Shown: in pieces, positions 37,701 through 48,600 of the stretch
Layout of the letters: every line of letters begins with the position of its first letter
Position numbering within the stretch: the first letter of the stretch is position 1
Assembly: GCF_019175385.1 (NCBI RefSeq)
Contig: NC_083341.1
Location: 20,716,203-20,780,202, forward strand
DNA from: Lycium barbarum
Taxonomy: Eukaryota > Streptophyta > Magnoliopsida > Solanales > Solanaceae
Reading direction: 5' to 3'
Length of the DNA stretch: 64,000 nucleotides
Notes under the pieces: generated by a model
What the model was told of the DNA's origin: nothing
Database searches by the model: none
Seen by the model: the letters and a program-made list of their open reading frames with translations, nothing else
Translations under genes and position numbers: made by a program

Positions 37701-38060
37701 GAAGGGCGTGACGAGGTTTGGCAATAAGGGAAAATTAAGCCTTCGATACATTAGACCTTATAAAATTTTCCACAAGATAGGCCAAGTAGCTTATGAACTG
37801 GACTTACCTCCAGAACTTGAATCAGTCCATCCAGTTTTTCATGTATCAATGCTCCGGAAGTGTGTCAGAGATCCTATTAGAATTGTACCTGTAGATGATG
37901 TTAAAGCTACGAAAAAGTTGGCTTATGAGGAGGTACCCATTGCTATACTAGATAGACAAGTACGGAGGCTTAGAAATAAAGAGGTAGCATCAGTTAAGGT
38001 CTTGTGGTGAAACAATAATCGAGAGGAAATGACTTGGGAAGCAGAAGAAAACATGAAGTC
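34701..38060 (+). pseudogene. Chromovirus pol: protease, RT, RNase H, integrase, chromodomain-like tail
   Basis: Protease: the catalytic region at 34735-34780 is frameshifted and reads DLGSKLSY instead of a D-S/T-G motif; its downstream [11 protein letters not shown] is intact. [24 protein letters not shown], the [10 protein letters not shown] block and the catalytic [10 protein letters not shown] (about 35743), with a frameshift near 35622. RNase [21 protein letters not shown] and [10 protein letters not shown] (36240-36400), with a frameshift near 36485. Integrase: HX3H-like and CPNC zinc-binding residues (36840-36965), DDE residues in NMDFIIGLP and ITDRRAQF, with stops at 37261, 37402 and 37517. 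Tail: VHPVFHVSMLRKC and a chromodomain-like TWEAEENMKSKYPHLF after a stop at 38008. Family-level identification is secure; function is lost. Confidence 0.9.
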
Positions 38061-38310
38061 CAAGTACCCACACTTATTTCCACCCCCAGAAGAGTTTCAA
38101 GATGAGACGCCATTGTCCCCAGGTATGCAATGTTTTACTTTGATTGCTTTTGGGTCGTGTGTGGCCATGTTGTATGTTATGGTATTGTAGCCCTGTGTGG
38201 CAATATTATTTTGGGTTGTTGTGATAGGATGGTAATGCCCTATTATAGGGGAAACTCTGGCAAAATTACTGTAGAATCCTCCAGAGTTTAACATTCGGGG
38301 ATGAATGTTC

Positions 38311-38325
38311 TTAAGGGGGGAGGAA
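38311..38325 (+). promoter_or_regulatory. Polypurine tract of the chromovirus
   Basis: TTAAGGGGGGAGGAA immediately before the 3' LTR, the plus-strand primer site expected for LTR retrotransposons. Confidence 0.85.
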
Positions 38326-40614
38326 TGTTACACTTTGAGAATTTCCGCATCGATTAAGTCATAAGCAAACTAATGTAAGTCCAGAGAGGCTATGATACCC
38401 CTATCAGGTTAGAGAAAGACTTTTGACAATCATTAAGCATGTACCCTAAAGGTTTCGAGGCTAAGATAATCGAATAAAGTACTTTTCGTGAAAGTTTGTT
38501 GACTGGGCAGAGATACGGCCCAACATACGGATCGTAAAAGTGACATACGGACTGTCTGTCATGTCTGAGAGGCATAAAACAACATCAGAGAGTTGTGCAG
38601 AATTTTGGCCAACATACGGACCGTAAGTATAACATACGAACCGTATTTCCACCGTAAGTTGGTGTCGGTGGAAAAGTTCCAAGTTACATATATATTTGGC
38701 CCACTTCATTTTTTTCCCCATTTTTCTTCACCAACAGACCCTAAATACTCCCAAAATTCCTCTCCACACCTCTAGAACCTTCTCCACACTCCATTTACAT
38801 AAATCCAAGGCAAATCAAAGATCAACATCATTAATCCAAGGAAATCAAGTGCAAGGAAGCTCTTTAGGATTGCTAGAAGTCAAGAATTTCTTTGGAAGTG
38901 GAGCTAGGGTTTTCTTCAAGTGAAGCATTTCCATCCAAAACCCATTTCTACACAATCAAAGGTGAGTTTTATGATCATTTCATGTTATTTAGAATATTGA
39001 AGGGTTGAAAGATTTGGATTATGGAAGAAAGTAGAAAATGGGCTACAAATATAAGAATAGTGGTATTCCTGAATAGTAGTTTGACATGGATCATGATTCT
39101 TGAGGTATTATGAGTGAAATATTATTGTAAATGATAAAAATGATATTAAGGAGGTACTATATGAGAACAAATACGATGTTATGCCATAACTATGGTCATG
39201 AATCATTTTGGTAAGGAATTGTGGGAATTGAATAATGTCGAACTTGACAAAGTTATTGATTATGATATTATGAATGTTGTTATTAATGTTGGGAGTTGTT
39301 ATAGCATATGGAGGAAGTTGTAGAAACAAAGGAGATGCTGCTCAATTTTCGTTAGCTTTAGCTTAAGCCTAAGTATGTTCTAATTATCTAATCTTAGTAT
39401 GAATTCTCTTGAAGGTAGAATCATGAACCTTGGAGAAAAGCGTTTAATTGATAAAGTTGGAGAGACGTAAAGGTATGTGAGGCTAGTCCCTTCTTTTTCT
39501 AAGGCATGATTCCTATAATATGACCTCCTTTATCTTTTCATGACTTTCTTATGTTCCGAAAACTATGAGTCTATGATTATTAAGAGCTTTTCATGAAACA
39601 AAGATAAGAGATGTGTTGTGAATATGAAGATGATGATGATGAGTCTAAGTCTAGAGATTCTAAAGCTTATGATACGATAGCCTTACGAAGCCAATGATCC
39701 TTATATGATTCCTTGATGTTGCTCATTGTTGTTGTAATCACCTTATAATGCTAGTTCCTCCAAGGTGAGGCATGATGATCATGACTACTCCATATGGAAA
39801 TCGGGGGTTCTCGACCTTATGTCACCCCGATAGAGTTGTAGCATTTAATTGATTTTAATGCATGATTTGTGATAAGTATATAATGATGAGATTACACCGT
39901 GCTTAGATAGCCGAGCATGACACCGCTAAGGCGGGCGGCTTATGATTACACCGCGCCTGGATGGCCAGGAATGACACTTCTAAGGCGGGCGGCTTAAGAT
40001 AACACCGTGCCTGGATGGCTGGACATGACACCACTAGTGGGCGGCGTGTGATAGTTACCCGGACGCGGGTTAACGGTGATGGTGTATTTGATATGAATAA
40101 CATGTGTTTTCCTTTAAAAGATAAGCATGTTATGTCTCCGCCTCATGTTTCATCATTTCTTTATTATGCTAGTATTATCCATGCCTTACATACTCAGTAC
40201 GCTTTTCGTACTGACGTCTTTTTCCTTTTGGACGATGTGTTCATGCCCACAGGTAGACATGGAGACAGTGCAGACCCGTTGGAGCTCACCTTATCAGCGG
40301 ATTCACATGAGCACTCCACTATTCCGGAGGTGCTACTTATGGTCATATTATTTTATGTATATATTTGGACATGACGGGGTCCTGTCCCGTCCTTATGTCA
40401 CAGTACTCTAGTAGAGGCTCGTATATACGGATGCGTGGGTAGTTGATGTCTTATGGATACGTCAATATATGTTCTTGTATATCGTTTTTGCAACCATGAG
40501 GGCTTATGTATATTTATGTATTACCTTGGAGATTAAGTATGATGGTTAGTGTAATGAGTGGTAATCGGTAGTCAACTCCGGGTACCCGTCATGGCCCCTA
40601 GTCGGGTCGTGACA
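38326..40614 (+). repeat. 3' LTR of the chromovirus
   Basis: 2289 bp, starting TGTTACACTTTG and ending GGGTCGTGACA. Aligns throughout with the 5' LTR but has single copies of the 63-bp unit and extra ACATACGGATCGTA-type motif copies near 38525 and 38650. Confidence 0.9.
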
Positions 40615-41371
40615 GTAGCTATATCATTTAACTATAGCCGTAATTTTTTATAACTTGAACAAAAAATAAGCATTTATTTAGCTACAATAATTTGTCTCAA
40701 ATAATTTATTGTTGCGAAAATTTTACTATTACTACAGTCAGTTTTAACTCGTGGCAAAACATAATGATTAGCTATATGAAATTTTATTATAGCGAAAATT
40801 CTGTGGCTATACGGTTTAACTATTGCCACAATATTTTTATAACTTGAAGCAAATACATTTAAATAGCTACAATAATTTGTTACAAATAATTTATTGTGGC
40901 TAAAAGATTACTACTACTACAGTAAGTTTCAACCTCTGACAAAACATTATAATTAGCTACAAAATTTTACTATAACAAAAAATTTGTGCATGTATCATTT
41001 AACTATTGCCACAAGGTTTTAGAATTTGTAGCAAAAATATTTATTTGGCTACGATATCATGTTTCAAATAATTTATTGTGGCTAAAAGGTTACTATTGCT
41101 ACAGTAACTTTATTCTGTGGCAAAAATTTATGATCAGCTATAAAAGTTTGTCGTAGCAATAAAGTTATAGCTATTTAGGTAGTTATGGCCACGATAGTTA
41201 GCAATTATAACAAAAATGAGGAATTAGCTTTGTCAATTTGATTTTCGTGGCTAAGAAATTTTACGAATTTGTAGATAGCTACAAAATTTAATTTGCTATT
41301 ACTAAGTAATAGCTACGAATTTTAAATTCATAGCTTAGATTTCATAGCTATAAATACACTGTGTTGTAGTG
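40615..41371 (-). mobile_element. CACTA-like element, right terminal part
   Basis: Continues the subterminal repeats interrupted at 30830 (TAGCTACAATAATTTG, GTGGCTAAAAG, TTACTATTGC). Ends at 41371 in GTGTTGTAGTG, equivalent to a CACTACAAC terminus on the minus strand. The sequence after it is LTR of the outer Copia-like element. Confidence 0.65.
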
Positions 41372-41615
41372 TATGTTGGAACAAATTGTATATATATTGG
41401 GGAACATGTGGGTGAGATAAAGACCACTCATCTCATGTTTGACTTGAAGCATGGGCCACACCACTGCTGTACATTTGTGCAGTTGGCAGTGCAGCTTTAC
41501 AGTTGTTGCTGCTGACTGTATAACATACAGAGAGAGCAGATCGCGAATCAAGTGTCTCTCTATTTCTTCAGCTGTTTGACAACCATCAAAATATAGAATG
41601 AACTTTATTTTATCA
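41372..41615 (-). repeat. 5' LTR of the Copia-like element, second part
   Basis: TATGTTGGAACAAATTGTATATATATTGG onward matches about 11817-12060 of the other LTR (first 20 bases TATGTTGGAACAAATTGTAT), including the terminal ATGAACTTTATTTTATCA. It ends at the same base as the left LTR. About 130-160 bp of LTR between the two parts is missing. Confidence 0.8.
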
Positions 41616-41921
41616 TTTTTACTAATCATATCCCGTTTCAAACATAGCCACATCTCTTAAATTTAACTACTCATATCCCATTTTAAACTTAGCCACATCT
41701 CTTAGGTTTTATGGTCATACCCTAATCAAACTTAGCCACATATATTAGGTTTCACTTGGTGATACCTCATTTCAACTTCTTCCATTTACAACCTTGTTTT
41801 TTGACATTATTACAACCTAGTGCCATAATTTATTATTCCAAGACACTTCCAAAACTTAGCTAGTAAAGATAATTTCGTACATTTCCACTGTTTCTATATT
41901 ACGAAAATTTCGAGGTGTTAC
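41616..41921 (-). repeat. Tandem CTTAGCCACAT repeats at the start of a minus-strand LTR
   Basis: Three to four imperfect copies of a unit of about 45 bp (ACTCATATCCC..TTT..AAACTTAGCCACATCTCTTAGGTTT). The block ends in TTTCGAGGTGTTACA (41921), which on the minus strand is the TGTAACACCTCGAAA start of a Gypsy-type LTR like that at 19551. The 30-kb nest is therefore inserted in, or beside, an older LTR. Confidence 0.55.
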
Positions 41922-42114
41922 AACATCAATAATGCAATTATTTAGTATCAAACATTTAGAGTTGTGCATACTTTTTAGAGGAAAACATATTTGCAAGCAT
42001 ATTCTCCACCCTCAAGCCTAACTCAATAATAATGGTGCGACCGGATATACAATGTGCCCACAACGTTCAATTTATAGCATCATAAACACATTAATAATCT
42101 CTTAAATGATCCAT

Positions 42115-42495
42115 TGTTGTGTCCCACATCGGTACTGTTACGTGCTTGGTGTGGCCTTATATAGTCTTGGACTCTCCTACCTTAATAGCTACCTTTTGGG
42201 GTGCATGTGGTTCTCCTTAGGTTACAACAATTGGTATAAGAGCCAGCCCCTTTGTGCCGTCAGATATGTGCTACATCTGTACTAATATGTGTTAGTGTGG
42301 GCTTATGTAGACTTAGACTCCCCCACCTTAATAACTAGCTTTTGGGTGTGGTTCTCCCTGGGTTATAACATCCATCTTAATTAGCCCACTAATATGTGTT
42401 AGTGTGGGCTTATGTAGACTTAGACTCCCCCACCTTAATAACTAGCTTTTGGGTGTGGTTCTCCCTGGGTTATAACATCCATCTTAATTAGCCCA
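42115..42495 (+). mobile_element. TRIM-type miniature LTR element with a duplicated second LTR
   Basis: First LTR 42115-42229 starts TGTTGT and ends ACAACA. It is followed by TGGTATAAGAGC (42232-42243), one mismatch from the initiator tRNA-Met PBS. A short spacer leads to a second, diverged LTR copy (TGTGGGCTTATGTAGACTTAG...GGGTTATAACA, to 42370), which is repeated again to 42477. There is no coding sequence, and the size fits a terminal-repeat retrotransposon in miniature. Confidence 0.65.
42281..42494 (+). repeat. Perfect 107-bp tandem duplication
   Basis: Copies 42281-42387 and 42388-42494, each starting ACTAATATGTGTTAGTGTGG and ending TTAATTAGCCC. No difference was seen, so the duplication is recent or is an assembly artefact. 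Confidence 0.9.
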
Positions 42496-43237
42496 CGGGA
42501 TTTTGAGCTTGGGTAGACCAACTACTGAACCCTCTAGCCAGTGGTGGGCTCATCAGGATTTTTAACTCAGGGGTGCTCAACTGCCTTAAATTTCCTAGTA
42601 CTAGTGTTACTATAAGATTGGATGTTCAATCGATATGTTTGTATGCTATTAATAGTTTTCAAATAAAGATATAATATTTGGGTAAAGCACAATAATCAAA
42701 TAAACTTGATCTTGCAATTGCAAACCTCATCCCGCGGTCGTGAATTTGAGGCTTACCTACCTACCTTGGTCATTACTGGTGTTGATTACATATTTAATCT
42801 ATATTGAGTTGATTGTAATTTAGGTTTAAAAGAAATATAACATTAGTTGTAGCTGACCAAATACTGATGTTTAAACAATAAATTTTACAAACAAATGAAC
42901 ATCATATTTGAATTGAACATTCACTTGAACTTCTTTTCGTTTCTTGTTTTAAAAAGGTGAAAATTGTGAACGTGGAGTTTCAAACATTATAGAGCGTCTT
43001 AAATTACAAAATTCTCATATAAATTGAAGGAGAGGAGCAAATTGTTAACAATATCTTAGACGACTCTTTGCAACATGCAAGGAGTAAAGAATTATACATC
43101 AGTACCAACTCGTGTTTGTTGTAACTAAATTATCGGTGAAAACCAAAGATTTAGTTTTAATCTATGTGATTGATAGAGACAGAGTCAACTCGTATTTCAT
43201 TAATTAGTTAAATTATGCCAACGGACGTTTTATAGTA
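42496..43237. other. Non-coding stretch with a repeat fragment
   Basis: A degenerate copy of the GTGGCGGA-type Solanaceae repeat begins near 42540 (CCAGTGGTGGGCTCATCAGG, ACTCAGGGGTGCTCAA). Otherwise nothing recognisable. Confidence 0.5.
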
Positions 43238-43497
43238 CTCCCTCTGTCCCATTTTGTGTGACACTTTTCTTTTTTCAAGTGTCAATTTGACCAAACTTTG
43301 AAATTAAATTGGATTAGATTAACTCAATATTATAAGATTAAAATTTATATATTTGAAAACTACATGAAAATTACTATAAGTTGCAATTTTTCCCATGTCA
43401 ATTTGGTGAAAAAATACATCTTAAAATGTTGGTCAAAATTTATGCAATTTGAATCTCGAAAAACGAAAAGTGTCACATAAATTGAAACAGAATGATT
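43238..43497. mobile_element. Stowaway-type MITE
   Basis: Begins CTCCCTCTGTCCCATTTTGT after TA, with the inverted counterpart AAAAGTGTCACATAAATTGAAACAGAATGAT at the right end (first 20 bases AAAAGTGTCACATAAATTGA). This is the Stowaway/Tc1-mariner terminal sequence; the right terminus is decayed. Confidence 0.8.
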
Positions 43498-44103
43498 ACT
43501 TTTTTAAAAAACATTTTTTAGTGAACGAAACTTAGCAAATAAAAGTACATCAAATAATGGGAAAAGTTGGTACGTATAGGGTTTTCATTGCATAAATACA
43601 CGGGACCCAACCATGCATGCAGGGAAATTTCTTAGGGCTTGTTTGGAAAGGATTGTGTATAATTTTTAGGATACATAATTACTTTCCTTGTTTGTCATAA
43701 CGGTATCACAGAATAATTCTTAATGTCATATTTGATTGTATAAGTGTGATTACATAATTTGATATTTTTATTTTATTTTAGGACAGACTAGTTTTTAAAA
43801 ATAAAAATTTATTTTTCTAAATGAATATGTAAATAAAGGTTATTGTGTAACAAATGTACACATAAACATTAAAAATAAATAAATAAAGAATTTGAAAAGT
43901 CGTTGATATTATCTTAAACTCTTTGCATCCTTCGTGAATTGAAGAATGTTATTGCATCCTCTCAAATATGTTCAATTACTAACCAAGTAAGAATTTTTTT
44001 TTTATATACAAACAAACCAACCTATATAATGCACTCAATTATACTCAAATCTAATTACCAAATGATCTTCCAAACAGACTCTTATTAAAAGAAAAAAAAA
44101 AAC
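43498..44103. other. Non-coding AT-rich stretch upstream of CNGC1-like gene
   Basis: No element boundary or ORF supported. It belongs to the distal promoter region of the channel gene. Confidence 0.4.
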
Positions 44104-44356
44104 ACAGTCCCTCAGTCCATGTAAGCGTCTTAGTTCCCTTTTTTGTTTGTCTCAAAAGATTATTTCTTTCTATATTTAATAAGTTGACAACTCAAACATC
44201 TTACATGTCAAGTTTAAAATAAGAAGATTCAAAAGATATTTTAGTACATTGCTTATATCTTTCATTTAGGACCACAAGATTTAAAAGTCTCTTTTTATTC
44301 CTTAAACTTTGTGCCCAGTCAAATTAAATAACTTAAATTGGAACGAATGGAGTAAT
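44104..44356. mobile_element. Stowaway-like MITE in the channel-gene promoter
   Basis: Left end AGTCCCTCAGTCCATGTAAG, right end AATTGGAACGAATGGAGTAA. The two ends are imperfect inverted repeats of the Stowaway CTCCCTCNGTCC type. It lies within about 400 bp of the likely transcription start. Confidence 0.65.
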
Positions 44357-44529
44357 AACTTTTTTTTTATTTATCACCCGATGTCCAGTACCTGTATTGG
44401 GACCCGATTAAATTTGAATTCGCATCTGGAAGTCCCAAATTGGAAGGTAACATGCTCCCTAATAAGGCGACAAGCCCGAACTCGAAACCTCCGGTTAAGA
44501 ACGAAAAAAAGATATTTCTGCTAGGGCTC

Positions 44530-45623
44530 TTCATTGACTCATGACTTTTCTCCCACTGAAGTCTTTGCAGTTTCTGCTCTTCTCAGAAGAAGACCAAGTC
44601 GTCCTTCCCTTTAACCCAAGACTGCATTTTCATAGCAATCTCCAGGAACTTTCTTAAACAGAAAAAATTGAGCACACATATACCTGTGCTAAAGTTATCT
44701 CATTTCACTTCATTATTTCTCTTCTAACATCAGTCCTTGAATGGCCCTGGAGCTGCAAGTTATGTCCATTTGACCATGTAAGTTTCTCTCTGCTTCAGTT
44801 TTTGTCACAAGCTAAGACTTTAACCTCAGCAATTGGACAATGCAAAAATCATTTTCTAAGTTATTGTTTTTTTGACACTTTTATTTAGTTTTGATTTTAG
44901 TTCTTTAGTACTATCAGTTCTTCATGTTAAGTATTTGTCCTGACTTTCTTATCATATTTGAATTTTCCTTTTAATTAAAGAGGGCAAAACAATTACTGTA
45001 ATTAGTTCTACTTTCCGGGAAAAATATAAAGTTGTTCTAATATTTGGCTAATCCTTTTCTTGGAGTAAAAGGTTTTGTACTTCATAATAACATGGAGAAC
45101 TATTACTTCGATATTTTGTGGTTTTTTTTTTTTTACCAGTGAATTGTTGATACATAGGTCACTTAACCAAACCATGTTATACTATTTGCTGTTTTTTTTT
45201 TATTGTCCTTAAAGGTTTCCGATGCTAGCTTCTGCATGACATCTGGTTATTTTGATCCCAACACTTGAAACTGCTATATGTTCTGAATTCAAAAGTTCGT
45301 GTTTTATTTTTATTTTTTCTGGTAGAAAAGATTGAGTTTAAGAATTCCTGGATAAACCATTATCTTCAATAATTTTCATTTATTTGGTACTTCAAATTTT
45401 TGTACTATTCTCACATTCAAGTCTCTCATTTGACTTTTTTTTTCCTTTTCCTTGTATTTATTTTTGTAGTTAATGTAAGCTAGTTACTATTGTTTTCCAT
45501 AAAGAATGAACTATATGCTAGGATACTAGAGACAAAGGAAGAAAGGAAATTCTTTTTGACCATTCTGTTTTAGAACAGAGAAGCTGAAACTCTACGCATC
45601 CAGTAGGACAGAAGCTCAACAAT
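44530..45623 (+). promoter_or_regulatory. 5' untranslated region of the CNGC1-like gene with an intron
   Basis: A C/T-rich leader (about 44530-44777) ends in CCAT|GTAAGTTT, a good donor. The acceptor CTGTTTTAG| at 45573 opens a 50-base untranslated segment leading to the ATG. The long 5' UTR intron is inferred from splice sites only. Confidence 0.5.
44741..44773 (+). promoter_or_regulatory. Short upstream ORF in the leader
   Basis: ATG at 44741 followed by nine codons and TGA at 44771 (MALELQVMSI), ending just before the leader's donor site. If transcription starts upstream of it, the uORF could lower translation of the channel. Confidence 0.35.
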
Positions 45624-48600
45624 ATGATGAATCTCAAGCAGGACAAATATGTAAGGTTAGTTCAATCAGCCTTCTATACCAAGTAATATGCCATTATTTT
45701 TATTTTGGCTTTTTGAACTGTGACCTGAGCTAAAAGTTCCGTCACCAGACGCTTACATAAACTTCATGATACGATCCGAGTTACGTTTAAGACGAATTAA
45801 TTTACAAAAGTAAATTAATCAATGAAAATAAAAAGGTAGACCCAACAGCAGAGGCAGAATTTTCACTAAGAGAGTTCATCACTAAGGGAGTTTATCATCT
45901 AATATACATATATACAATCAGAAAAATTGTCTATGTATAAACAGTTTGATTTTCTGGCGAAGGAGATTCGGATGACCCTAACCAGACTTTTTGGTAACAA
46001 TTGGTACATGAACCAGCTAATTTTAGATGTAAATAAATACATTTCCCGATGACTTCTCACAATTTGCATTAATCCTTTTGCTACTTTTAAATTTACTTAG
46101 GTTTGAGGACTGGAAATCAGAACAGTCATCCTTCAGCATTCAAAATTCTCCGGAAAATAAGCCATTTCATGTCCGAAAACCATCGTTTAGCTCGTTGATG
46201 AGTAGCATTAGAAGAAGGCTTGAGAGGGGTTCTGAAAGAATTAGTAGCTGGAGAAAATCAACACGCGTGCATCCTCTAACTGATAAGCCAACAAAAGATC
46301 AATCGAGCTCATCAAAGAAGAAAGTTCTCGATCCTCAGGGGCGATTTCTTCAGCAATGGAACAAAATATTTGTCCTGGTTTGCGTAATTGCGGTGTCACT
46401 GGATCCGTTGTTCTTCTACATTCCTGTCATCGATAACGAAAATAAGTGCCTCGATTTGGACAAGACTTTAAAGATCACTGCTTGTGTTCTGCGTTCAATC
46501 ACTGATCTTTTCTATATCTTCCACATTATATTGCAATTTCGTACTGGCTTCATTGCTCCGTCTTCTCGAGTTTTTGGAAGGGGTGAGTTGATTGAAGATT
46601 CCTGTGCTATTGCCAAGCGATATCTGTTATCTTATTTCATCGTTGACGTTGTGGCAGTCCTTCCACTCCCACAGGTTCGAGTCCTCAAAAGCTTGTGTTT
46701 TTTAGCATTCTCTGAACCTATGTTGCTCGAACTCTCCAAATATATTGTTGTGCCCGTGTCGGATCCTCCAAAATTACGGTAAATTTGAAGGGTCCGACCC
46801 GCACCCGTCGGCATTTTTGAAGAGTCAGAGAAACATAGCTCTAAACTACTGAAAAACATGAATTAGCGATAGTCCGCAGCTAAGTAGTAAAATCCGTCGC
46901 TAATCCTAATTAGGGACGGATTAACAATGGAATTTCAAAAAAAATTGTTTGCTACTAGCAATTTAGTGACGAAGTTCGTAACTAATTCCAAATTTTTATA
47001 GTTGCTTAAAGAGAGTATGATATTAACAAGTTAATTAACTTATTTTTGTGCAGATTGTGATATTGCTTATCACACCGAACGGGAATGGCCCCATTGCTCT
47101 AGCGACGAAAGAAATGTTGAAGATTGTCATTTTTGTCCAATATGTTCCAAGAATATTTAGAATCTATCCATTGTACAAAGAAGTGACAAGGACTGCAGGC
47201 TTATTTACTGAAAGTGCATGGGGTGGAGCTGTTTTCAACCTTTCCCTCTACATGCTAGCCAGTAACGTAAGTTTCCTTTTAACGAATAGATGAATCAACA
47301 TTACATAAAAGATAATTACAAGTAACTGTCCATAATAAAAGGAGCCGGTAAAATTACATTAATAGTGTAAAGTTTTTTTATACTGTCAGTGTATATAAAT
47401 TAAGTCCACTCTAAAAATTCTGTGAGAATAATCAATGCCGACGACTAGTCGGTCATAACAAAAAGATCGGATATGTCATATGGTTCCGAAGGATGAACAA
47501 AAAAATCGATTTTAATAGGCGCAAATGTGTGATCTCAGGTAGTTGGGGCCTTTTGGTATTTAATCTCAGTAGAACGCCAAGATACATGCTGGCGCAGAGC
47601 GTGTGACAAGATCCCCTCCTGTTCGTCACACAACTTATATTGTGGAGGAAATAGGAATGGAAATGCTCTGTTACTAAATTCTTCTTGCCCTCTCCTAAAA
47701 CAAGAAGATATAAAGGATCCAAATACCTTTGATTTTGGAATCTTTCTTGATGCTCTTCAGTTTCGGGTTGTGGAAAAGAGAAAATTCTGGACCAAACTCC
47801 TCTATTGCTTTTGGTGGGGGCTGAGAAACTTAAGGTCTGTTCACCTTTATGTATTGGGTAACTTCCATAGTTCTGTAATAATCTCTTTGAACTGTGTTAA
47901 AAGCTAAATTTCTTCTTACATGTTTCAGTTCTCTTGGCCAAAACCTTAAGACAAGCACCTTTGTTGGAGAGATTCTTTTCGCCATCTTTATCTCAATTAT
48001 TGGGCTTATCTTGTTTTCCTTGCTTATTGGCAATATGCAGGTTAGCACACTTACTCTTTAGCATACAATCTTGAACAAGTCAATCTATTTAGAGTAAAAA
48101 TCTTACAATTGCCAGACAAGAACTTGGACACCCCTCGAAAACAAACTTAATTTGTTATGCCTTTTCGTTTTCAAAACAGCTTCAACTAATCCTTTTTCAA
48201 GTTCGTGCTCTGTACTTTACTATTTGCCAGACTAGATAAAACTGGGACACCTCTCAAAGTGAACGCTTTGGCATTTTGGGATTGGACTTAACTTATATTC
48301 ACTGACATTGTAATGAATTTTTTACACTGTAAGTACAATTTAACATGTTATAGAAGGTTAATCGTCTTCTTTGCTGGATTACTAATTCCATTTGTTTTGG
48401 TAATCACCTACAATTAACTTTCAAGGGACCTGATAGTGTAGAAAATTTCAAATTGTCAGTGTATAAAAGTTAAACTCTTCAGTCTTCAAAATAAAGTTTG
48501 AGTAATTTCGTGTTGGTTGTCGGAAACAGAAATATTTGCAATCTATAACGGTTAGAGTAGAAGAAATGAGAGTAAGAAGGCGGGATGCAGAACAGTGGAT

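Larger units (their letters stand above)
30831..40614 (+). mobile_element. Ty3/Gypsy chromovirus (Tekay/Del-like), full length but decayed
   Basis: 9.8-kb element flanked by the 5-base duplication GTAGC (30826-30830 and 40615-40619). It has two LTRs (30831-33171, 38326-40614), a PBS at 33176 and a PPT just before 38326. The internal order is gag, protease, RT, RNase H, integrase, chromodomain-like tail, which is Ty3/Gypsy order, and the C-terminal tail places it among chromoviruses. Frameshifts and stops occur in every domain, so it is not autonomous. The LTRs are diverged (about 8 differences in the first 92 aligned bases), so the insertion is not recent. It sits inside the CACTA-like element. 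Confidence 0.92.
11311..41615 (-). mobile_element. Outer layer of a 30-kb nest: non-autonomous Copia-like retrotransposon
   Basis: The element reads on the minus strand. Its right (5') LTR starts at 16976 next to a PBS, followed by gag (16918 downward), a second ORF region (14189-12667), and a left (3') LTR (11311-12060) preceded on the minus strand by a purine tract. The right LTR is broken at 17321; its remaining part is found at 41372-41615 and ends at the same position as the left LTR. Both outer flanks belong to the same tandem 'CTTAGCCACAT' repeats. No protease, integrase, RT or RNase H is present, so the element needs pol in trans. Everything between 17322 and 41371 is later insertion (with some loss of LTR sequence). 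Confidence 0.7.

Noticed and set aside
45651..45655. Donor GTAAGG at 45651 for CNGC1 exon 1
   Set aside because: Joining from there to 46101 gives a stop codon at once; the GT at 45656 restores the CNGC1 N-terminus.
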